From DASUGM01 sp036274055 (GTDB lineage: Bacteria > Acidobacteriota > Vicinamibacteria > Vicinamibacterales > SCN-69-37), in the NCBI GenBank assembly GCA_036274055.1, contig DASUGM010000302.1, positions 1 to 24,336 of the forward strand: a stretch of DNA of 24,336 nt. The letters are read 5' to 3'. Below the pieces are notes generated by a model. It ran no database searches, had not been told where the DNA came from, and was given only the letters and a program-made list of their open reading frames with translations. The position numbers and the translations under genes are program-made. Positions 17,766 through 24,336 of the stretch are shown here, piece after piece. Each line of letters starts with the position of its first letter. Positions within the stretch are counted from its first letter, which is position 1.

Positions 17766-20468
17766 ATGACCGTGTTTCGCCTGAAGCTTGCCGTCACCGC
17801 CGCCGGGATGACCGCGCTGTTCGCGCTCCCGGCCGCGGCCCAGACGCCGCCGACCCCCGCGCCGCCGCCGCAATTTGCCGCCCCGCCGGCCCCGATCAAG
17901 ATCGAGCCGTGCCCGGCGCCCGAGAAGCAGCCGCCGGCGGATTCGCCGGTGCTGACGCGCTGCATCGAAGTCATCGCGCATCCGGTGAACGAGACGATCA
18001 TCGACCCGTCCACCTACCAGTTCAACATCCGCACGCAGTCGTCGATTTCTGGCAAGGACCAGTGGGTGCCGTTCAAGGAGGCGTCGCTGGTCACCGACTT
18101 CAACAACCTGTGGAAGACCGGGTTTCTCGACAATCTCTGGGTCGAGACCATCGACGAGCCGTACGACAACGGCGTCATGGGCAAGCACGTCATCTACCAC
18201 ATCGAAGAGCGGCCGCGGATCAAGGTGGTCGACTACCAGCCGGCCAATCTGAAACAGAAGATGAAAGTCGAGGTCTCGAAGATCGAAGAGAAGCTCATCG
18301 AGCGGCAGGTCCAGGTCCGCCTCGACAGCTTCCTCGACGAGTCGACGATCCGCAAGGTCAAGGGCGTCATCCGCGAGCTCTACGCCGAGCAGGGCTACAA
18401 CGACGCGGCGATTACGACGTCGCTGACCGAGGTCCCCGGCGGCCCGAAGCTCGTGCATCTGACCTTCACCATCGATCAGGGCCCGAAGGTCCAGATCCGC
18501 GAAGTCGTGTTCGACGGCAACGAGGCGTTCAAAGACGGCAAGCTTCGCGGGCAAATGAAGGAAAACAAGCCGCGCGGAATCTTTTCGTTCATCACCGGCG
18601 GCGGCACCTATCAGGAGGCCAAGTTTCCTGACGATGCCGACAAGATTCACGAGTTCTACCAGAACGAAGGCTACGCGCGGGCGCAGATCGGCACGCCGCA
18701 AATCGAGGTGATGGAAGACTCGAAGGACGGCACCAAGCGCTACGTCCGGCTGCGCATTCCCGTCGACGAAGGCGACAAGTACAAGATCGGCAAGTTCGAG
18801 ATCGCCGGCGACACCACCGTCAAGCACGAAGCGATTCGCCTGCTCTTCAAGATTCAGGAAGGCGACGACTACAGCGCCAAGAAGATCCGCAAGGGCATCG
18901 AAAAGGCGCGCGAGATCTACGGCACCTTCGGCTTCTACCAGTGGGCGCCGGACGTCGAGGCCTTTCCGCGCGGCATCGATCGACAGACCGGTGAGCCGAT
19001 CGACGGCGTCAAACCGCCGCCGATCATGGACATCACCATGAAGATGGTGGAGGGCAAGCAGTTCTCGGTCAACCGCATCACCTTCCTCGGCAACACGACG
19101 ACGCACGACAGCGTCATCCGCCGCGAGATGCGCGTCTACGAGGGCGGTCTGTTCAACACCGAAGCCTTGAAGGAAAGCGTCCGCCGCCTCAACCAGATCG
19201 GCTACTTCAAGCCGCTCGAGGGCAAGGAAGGCGAGATGGACGTCACGCCGACGCCCGGCGTCGACAACAAGGTCGACATCAAGCTGAAGTTCGAGGAGCA
19301 GAACCGAAATCAGTTGTCGTTCGGCGCCGGCGTGTCGCAGTTCGACGGCTTCTTCGGCCAGCTCTCGTTCCAGACCTCGAACTTCCTCGGCCGCGGCGAG
19401 ACCGTCGGCGTTTCATTACAGCGCGGATCGCAGGCGCGGCAGTACCAGCTGTCGTTCACCGAGCCGTACCTCTTCGACCGGCCGGTCACAGCCGGTTTCG
19501 ACCTGTTCACGCGCCAGTACATCTTCCCGTTCCAATACACGCAGGAGTCGACCGGAGGCAACACCGTCTTCGGGTTCCCGCTCGCCGACTACACGCGCTT
19601 GTTCATGGGCTACAGCTACGAGCGTGTCCGGGTGTTCGACATCAACCCGGCGTATCTCGATCCCGCGGTGCTGCGGCAGAGTCCGTATCTCGCCGATGCG
19701 CTGCTGCAGAATCAGAACGGCCACCGCATCGTCAGCAAGGTGTCGCCGAGCGTGATCTTCAACACCATCAACCAGCCGATCTTCCCGAGCAAGGGCACGC
19801 GCTACACCGCGTCGACCGACATCGCCGGCGTCGGCGGCAACACCAACTACATTCAGACCCGCCTCGAGGGCATCTGGTACGTGCCGCTCACGCTGCGGAC
19901 GTCGCTCGGGTTGCGCGCCCAGGCGCAGTACATCCGCCCCTACGGCAACACGCAGACGCTGCCGATTTTCGAGAAGATCTTCTCGGGCGGTGAGTACACC
20001 GTGCGCGGCTTCGACATTCGCAGCATCGGGCCGCGCGACCCGATCTCGGGCGTCGTCACCGGCGGCAACAAGGAGCTGGTGTTCAACGCCGAGTACTACA
20101 TCAACCTGTTCGGTCCGGTGCGCGTGCTGGCATTCTTCGACGCCGGTCAGGTCCGCGACATCGGCGAGAAGTTCGAGTGGAAGGAAGACATCACGGCAAC
20201 GACGTCGCCGGACTTGCCGCCGCTGTTCGACCCGTTCGTGTCGCCGAACACCCTCACCGCGCCGGGCGCGATTCAGAAAGTCGTCATCGGCCAGACGCAC
20301 GCTTTCAAGACGTCGATGGGCGGCGAACTGCGCTTCTTCATGCCGGTGCTGAACGTGCCCTTCCGCCTGATCGCCGCTTACAACGGCTCGCGATTCGGCG
20401 TGCTCAACAACAACCTGCGGCCGACGCCGAAGTTCACCTTCAGATTCGCAGTCGGGACGACGTTCTGA
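17766..20468 (+). CDS. bamA: Outer membrane protein assembly factor BamA
   Basis: The 900-residue protein has a signal peptide at about 1-25 (ALFALPAAAQ), a Pro-rich linker to about 60, and five POTRA domains at roughly 78-148, 150-228, 231-325, 328-430 and 432-512. The C-terminal 16-strand barrel runs to the final Phe. Diagnostic features are FLGNTTTHDSVIRRE in a late POTRA, QTSNFLGRGETVGVSLQRG entering the barrel, TVRGF at about 745-749 (the conserved VRGF loop), and a last strand KFTFRFAVGTTF ending in Phe, the outer-membrane beta-signal. It inserts beta-barrel proteins into the outer membrane. Length exceeds E. coli BamA (810), partly from the Pro-rich N-terminal linker. A strong hairpin terminator follows within five bases. 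Confidence 0.96.
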   Translation: MTVFRLKLAVTAAGMTALFALPAAAQTPPTPAPPPQFAAPPAPIKIEPCPAPEKQPPADSPVLTRCIEVIAHPVNETIIDPSTYQFNIRTQSSISGKDQWVPFKEASLVTDFNNLWKTGFLDNLWVETIDEPYDNGVMGKHVIYHIEERPRIKVVDYQPANLKQKMKVEVSKIEEKLIERQVQVRLDSFLDESTIRKVKGVIRELYAEQGYNDAAITTSLTEVPGGPKLVHLTFTIDQGPKVQIREVVFDGNEAFKDGKLRGQMKENKPRGIFSFITGGGTYQEAKFPDDADKIHEFYQNEGYARAQIGTPQIEVMEDSKDGTKRYVRLRIPVDEGDKYKIGKFEIAGDTTVKHEAIRLLFKIQEGDDYSAKKIRKGIEKAREIYGTFGFYQWAPDVEAFPRGIDRQTGEPIDGVKPPPIMDITMKMVEGKQFSVNRITFLGNTTTHDSVIRREMRVYEGGLFNTEALKESVRRLNQIGYFKPLEGKEGEMDVTPTPGVDNKVDIKLKFEEQNRNQLSFGAGVSQFDGFFGQLSFQTSNFLGRGETVGVSLQRGSQARQYQLSFTEPYLFDRPVTAGFDLFTRQYIFPFQYTQESTGGNTVFGFPLADYTRLFMGYSYERVRVFDINPAYLDPAVLRQSPYLADALLQNQNGHRIVSKVSPSVIFNTINQPIFPSKGTRYTASTDIAGVGGNTNYIQTRLEGIWYVPLTLRTSLGLRAQAQYIRPYGNTQTLPIFEKIFSGGEYTVRGFDIRSIGPRDPISGVVTGGNKELVFNAEYYINLFGPVRVLAFFDAGQVRDIGEKFEWKEDITATTSPDLPPLFDPFVSPNTLTAPGAIQKVVIGQTHAFKTSMGGELRFFMPVLNVPFRLIAAYNGSRFGVLNNNLRPTPKFTFRFAVGTTF

Positions 20469-20472
20469 TCGA

Positions 20473-20495
20473 GGAGACGAGGCTGCCTCGTCTCC
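20473..20495. terminator. Bidirectional hairpin terminator between bamA and the convergent lipoprotein gene
   Basis: GGAGACGAGG (20473-20482) and CCTCGTCTCC (20486-20495) form a perfect 10-base stem with a three-base CTG loop, starting four bases after the bamA stop and ending four bases before the stop of the minus-strand gene. Its place between two converging genes fits a shared terminator. It lacks a long T-run on either strand. Confidence 0.75.
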
Positions 20496-20499
20496 CGCT

Positions 20500-20928
20500 C
20501 TACGGATGATTGACGGTGATCGTGAACGCGATCGGAGCGGTCAGTTCGCCTTTCGCGTCGTAGATGCGGACACAGAGTGACGCCGAGGCCGTGGTCGTGC
20601 CGACCACCGTGGCTCCTTCGAAGGCGGCGTCGTTGGCGAGAATGATCTGACACGCGAACTGATTCGGGCTCCAGGTGCCGATGGCCAGGCCGATGGATGT
20701 GGTCGTGTCGGGATCGACCGACGTCAGTGAGGCGGTCAGGGTGCCGGCCGCGCTGTTGTTGAACGTGAACGTAAGTCCGCCGTTGCGTTGCAGCGTGCCG
20801 GTGTAGGTCTCGGTAATCGTGGTCACGGTCGGAGTGCTCGTGGGGGTCGTGGGCGAATCCTCACCGCAGGCCGCCGGACTCAGTGCCAGCAGGGCCAGTA
20901 GTGCGATTCGGGACAACGGTCGGCGCAT
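20500..20928 (-). CDS. Small predicted lipoprotein of unknown function
   Basis: On the minus strand from ATG 20928 the protein has 142 residues. An AGGAG site (complement of 20934-20938) five bases before the ATG fixes the start; longer upstream extensions were left out. Residues 1-21 (MRRPLSRIALLALLALSPAA) with Cys22 look like a lipoprotein signal, although the residue three before Cys is Pro rather than Leu or Val. A Thr/Ser-rich linker (SPTTPTSTPTVTTIT) follows. Then comes a beta-rich domain with repeated Thr-Ala-Ser and two Cys (FACQI and SLCVRIYDAKG), possibly disulfide bonded. I do not recognise the domain. It lies between bamA and ompH on the opposite strand, interrupting a usually continuous envelope cluster. 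Confidence 0.75.
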   Translation of the reverse strand: MRRPLSRIALLALLALSPAACGEDSPTTPTSTPTVTTITETYTGTLQRNGGLTFTFNNSAAGTLTASLTSVDPDTTTSIGLAIGTWSPNQFACQIILANDAAFEGATVVGTTTASASLCVRIYDAKGELTAPIAFTITVNHP

Positions 20929-21127
20929 TGCGTCTCCTGGACAATCCGGGCCGGCGGGGCAGACGGGCCCCCGCGGCCGGGCGTCATAAGTGTACTCGGT
21001 CAAGACGCGTGGCTGCCCGGTTCGGCCGGGAGGCGCGGCCGATTTGATAGGATGTAGTGATCCAGTCGCCGGGCTGGCACGGGCCTATGGTCTGCGCTAA
21101 GGTTTCCCGGTCAAGGTGCACAAACCA
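20929..21127. other. Divergent intergenic region between the lipoprotein gene and ompH
   Basis: These 199 bases must hold the promoters of both divergent genes. An imperfect GC-rich inverted repeat lies at about 20949-20980. On the plus strand TTGATA at 21044-21049 and TAGGAT at 21048-21053 overlap and do not make a spaced pair. On the minus strand TTGACC (complement of 20998-21003) has no good -10. I see no convincing complete promoter. AAGGTG at 21113-21118 is the ompH ribosome site. Confidence 0.5.
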
Positions 21128-21745
21128 ATGAAGCGATTCTCGATAGCCGTGCTCATGACCCTCTTCGTGGCTCCGGCGGCGTTTGCGCAGACCGTGCCGC
21201 CCCCGACCACGCCGCCCGTCGGCCAGAAGCCGACGCCGCCGCCCGTGCCGCAGACCGCGAAGCCGCCGGCGCCCGCTCCGGTCCCGTTTCCGGCCGACGT
21301 CAAGATTGGGTTCGTCAACATGCAGTACGTCGTGTCGGAGTCGAAGTACGGCAAAGCCGGCACCGACAAGCTGAACGCGCTGCGCACCAAGCGCGAAGCC
21401 GACAATCAGGGCCGGATCAAGCAGCTGCAGACGCTGCAAAACGAGCTCAACACCCAGGCGACGGTGATGGCGCCGGCGATCCTGCAGCAGAAGCAGCAGG
21501 AGGTCAGCCGGCTCCAGGCGCAGCTGCAGTTCGAACAGCAGCAGCTGCAGGTCGACGCCGAAGCGCTGGAGAACCAGTTGATGCAGGACTTCGGCGAAAA
21601 GGTGCTGCCAATCGTCGAGCAGATTCGCAAAGAGAAAAATCTCTGGGCGATCTTCACATCGGGCAACGGGTCGAACGTCGCGGCGCTGATGCCCGGCATC
21701 GACATCTCGGCCGACGTCATCAAGATCCTGGACGGGGGGAAGTGA
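21128..21745 (+). CDS. ompH: OmpH/Skp family periplasmic chaperone
   Basis: From ATG 21128 the protein has 205 residues; an in-frame GTG at 21116 is less likely because AAGGTG lies nine bases before the ATG. Residues 1-20 (MKRFSIAVLMTLFVAPAAFA) are a Sec signal peptide, and 23-55 form a Pro-rich linker. The OmpH module starts at IGFVNMQYVVSES and continues as a long Gln-rich coiled coil at about 75-150, ending with EKNLWAIFTSGN and the hydrophobic strand DISADVIKIL. Skp trimers hold unfolded outer-membrane proteins on the way to BamA. Position after bamA and before fabZ/lpxA matches the familiar skp location. A strong intrinsic terminator follows the stop. Confidence 0.88.
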   Translation: MKRFSIAVLMTLFVAPAAFAQTVPPPTTPPVGQKPTPPPVPQTAKPPAPAPVPFPADVKIGFVNMQYVVSESKYGKAGTDKLNALRTKREADNQGRIKQLQTLQNELNTQATVMAPAILQQKQQEVSRLQAQLQFEQQQLQVDAEALENQLMQDFGEKVLPIVEQIRKEKNLWAIFTSGNGSNVAALMPGIDISADVIKILDGGK

Positions 21746-21773
21746 GCTGTCCCTTCGCTCTGGCGTGAGTCTC

Positions 21774-21812
21774 GCAGGGCGGATCGCAACCCGGTCCGCC
21801 CTGCATTTTTTT
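21774..21812 (+). terminator. Rho-independent terminator after ompH, abutting fabZ-lpxA
   Basis: GCAGGGCGGA (21774-21783) and TCCGCCCTGC (21795-21804) form a perfect 10-base GC-rich stem with an 11-base loop, followed by A and seven T (21806-21812). This is the clearest intrinsic terminator in the window. It ends only 11 bases before the ATG of fabZ-lpxA, so it may also act as an attenuator for that gene. Confidence 0.92.
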
Positions 21813-21823
21813 GTGCGTCGCTG

Positions 21824-23107
<1,284 letters not shown>

Positions 23108-23110
23108 AAC

Positions 23111-23932
23111 GTGAGCATCGGCCTGATCGCCGGTAATGGCAGGTTCCCGTTTCTCGTCCTCCGCGCCGCGCGCCGGCTCGGGCACGAGGTGACGCTGGTC
23201 GCGATCAAGGACGAAGCGTTTCCCGAACTCGACGCGCTCGCGCGCGAACTCGGCGGCACCGCGGTCACCTGGATTCAACTCGGCAAGCTCGGCCAGTGCA
23301 TCGACGCGCTGAAGAAGGGCGGCGTCGCGCGCGCGGTGATGGCCGGCCAGGTCAAGCACGTCAAGCTCTTCACCGACGTCATGCCCGACTTGACGATGAT
23401 GGCGGCCCTGGCGGGACTGGTGACCAAGAACACCGATTCGCTGATCTCCGCGGTCGCCAACACGCTCGCCAAGAACGGCATCACGTTGATGGACTCGACC
23501 GCGCTGCTCGCCGATCTGCTGGCCAGGCCGGGTGTGCTGACGCGCGCCAAACCCAGCGACGCGATGGCGGCGGACTTCGCCTTCGGCTACACGATGGCCG
23601 ATCGCATCGCCGGCATGGACATCGGCCAGACCATCGTCGTCAAGGATCGCGCGGTGGTCGCGGTCGAAGCGATGGAAGGGACCGATGCGGTGATCGCGCG
23701 GGCAGGTTCGCTGGCCGGCGCCGGCGCGCGCGTCGTCAAGGTCGCGAAGCCGGGCCAGGACATGCGTTTCGACGTGCCGGTCGTCGGGATCGCGACGATC
23801 GAGGCGATGCGCGCCGCGGGCGCCGACGGTTTGTCCATCGACGCGGGCCGGACGCTGATCGTCGACGGCGACGCGTTTTTCGACGCGGCCAATGCCGCAG
23901 GCATCGTTGTCATCGGGCGGGAGCGCGCCTGA
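23111..23932 (+). CDS. lpxI: UDP-2,3-diacylglucosamine pyrophosphatase LpxI
   Basis: From GTG 23111, with GGAG at 23101-23104 overlapping the end of the fusion gene, the protein has 273 residues. It has the LpxI (formerly DUF1009) layout: LIAGNGRFPFLVLRAAR at the N-terminus, VMAGQVKHVKLF near 77-88, then the C-terminal catalytic half with DIGQTIVVKDRAVVAVEAMEGTDAVI, VVKVAKPGQDMRFDVPVVG and a final AGRTLIVDGDAF. It cleaves UDP-2,3-diacylglucosamine to lipid X and UMP in the cytoplasm and replaces LpxH in organisms that lack it. The gene directly follows LpxA and its stop overlaps the next ATG (TGATG), consistent with a lipid A operon. Confidence 0.93.
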   Translation: MSIGLIAGNGRFPFLVLRAARRLGHEVTLVAIKDEAFPELDALARELGGTAVTWIQLGKLGQCIDALKKGGVARAVMAGQVKHVKLFTDVMPDLTMMAALAGLVTKNTDSLISAVANTLAKNGITLMDSTALLADLLARPGVLTRAKPSDAMAADFAFGYTMADRIAGMDIGQTIVVKDRAVVAVEAMEGTDAVIARAGSLAGAGARVVKVAKPGQDMRFDVPVVGIATIEAMRAAGADGLSIDAGRTLIVDGDAFFDAANAAGIVVIGRERA

Positions 23933-24336
23933 TGGCGGTGCGCACCGCGGTCGTCGGCGTCGGTCATCTCGGCAAGCATCACGCGCGGCTGCTGGCGACG
24001 GTGCCGGACTCGACGTTCGTCGCCGCCGTCGACCTGATCGAGGACCGCGCGCGCGCGGCGGTCTCCGGCACGCCGGCCGAGGCGCTGACCGACTACCGCG
24101 AGCTGTTCGGCCGCGTCGATGCCGTCGTCGTCGCGGTGCCGACCCGAGCGCACCTCGAGGTCGCGCGTGAGTTCATCTCCCGCGGCGTGCACGTGCTGGT
24201 CGAGAAGCCGATGGCCGCCTCGCTCGCCGAGGCCGACGAGATGATCGCCCTGGCCGCCGCGCGCGGCGTCGTGCTGGCGGTCGGGCACACTGAGCGCTTC
24301 AATCCCGCAGTCCAGGCGGCGCTGCCGGTCCTGACC
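23932..24336 (+). CDS. Gfo/Idh/MocA family oxidoreductase, N-terminal part (runs off the window)
   Basis: The first 135 residues are visible from ATG 23932, overlapping the lpxI stop; the rest lies beyond 24336. It has an N-terminal Rossmann fold AVVGVGHLGKHHARLL, then VDAVVVAVPTRAHLEVA, and the family signature VEKPMAASLAEADEM with the catalytic-region Lys-Pro. It continues VGHTERFNPAVQ. The family uses NAD(P) to oxidise or reduce sugars and sugar nucleotides. Its place after lpxA-lpxI recalls GnnA, which with the aminotransferase GnnB makes UDP-GlcNAc3N for amide-linked lipid A and, as I recall, is encoded near lpxA in Acidithiobacillus. That role is an inference, and the partner gene is not in the window. 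Confidence 0.88.
   Translation, partial: MAVRTAVVGVGHLGKHHARLLATVPDSTFVAAVDLIEDRARAAVSGTPAEALTDYRELFGRVDAVVVAVPTRAHLEVAREFISRGVHVLVEKPMAASLAEADEMIALAAARGVVLAVGHTERFNPAVQAALPVLT

Overview
The window (about 24.3 kb, GC rich, roughly two thirds G+C by eye) is a chromosomal stretch of a diderm, LPS-making bacterium: it carries BamA, an OmpH/Skp chaperone, a FabZ-LpxA fusion, LpxI and Lol transporter genes. Gene content (lysS-lolC-lolD, a DUF6677-like membrane protein, LpxI, an actinobacterial-type adenosine kinase, CCCAAGA heptamer repeats) would fit a high-GC Acidobacteriota, perhaps Vicinamibacteria. That is inference from gene style, not a phylogenetic result.

Layout. 1-3118 (+): end of a methylmalonyl-CoA epimerase gene, an MBL-fold hydrolase, MTA phosphorylase and adenosine kinase, with a heptamer array just before the kinase. 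3060-3731 (-): an exported SAM-methyltransferase-like protein whose end overlaps the kinase end. 3771-6059 (+): small membrane proteins (unknown, DUF2085, DUF6677-like, a 58-residue protein, VanZ-like), interrupted at 4893-5077 by a large imperfect inverted repeat. 6070-11137 (+): a tightly packed housekeeping run ech-ribH-nusB-lysS-lolC-lolD. 11138-15186 (+): an accessory-looking block with its own promoter, coding for an exported Cys-rich protein whose C-terminus resembles the bacteriocin fulvocin C, a membrane-anchored thioredoxin-like protein, and a hybrid histidine kinase whose membrane domain has lower GC than the rest. 15245-24336: clpC, then the envelope genes bamA, ompH, fabZ-lpxA, lpxI and the start of a Gfo/Idh/MocA oxidoreductase. 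A lipoprotein gene on the opposite strand sits between bamA and ompH.

How the genes fit together. mtnP and adoK salvage adenine-containing products of SAM metabolism. LolCD extracts lipoproteins for outer-membrane delivery, BamA inserts outer-membrane proteins that Skp/OmpH escorts, and LpxA and LpxI make lipid A precursors, so the right half is an envelope biogenesis locus. The best candidate for something little described is the fulvocin-like/thioredoxin/kinase block. Next are the FabZ-LpxA fusion, whose start codon lies directly behind a strong intrinsic terminator, and the possible GnnA-type oxidoreductase that follows lpxI. No tRNA, rRNA, CRISPR array, transposase or phage gene was seen. 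There is no gene-free stretch longer than about 210 bases.
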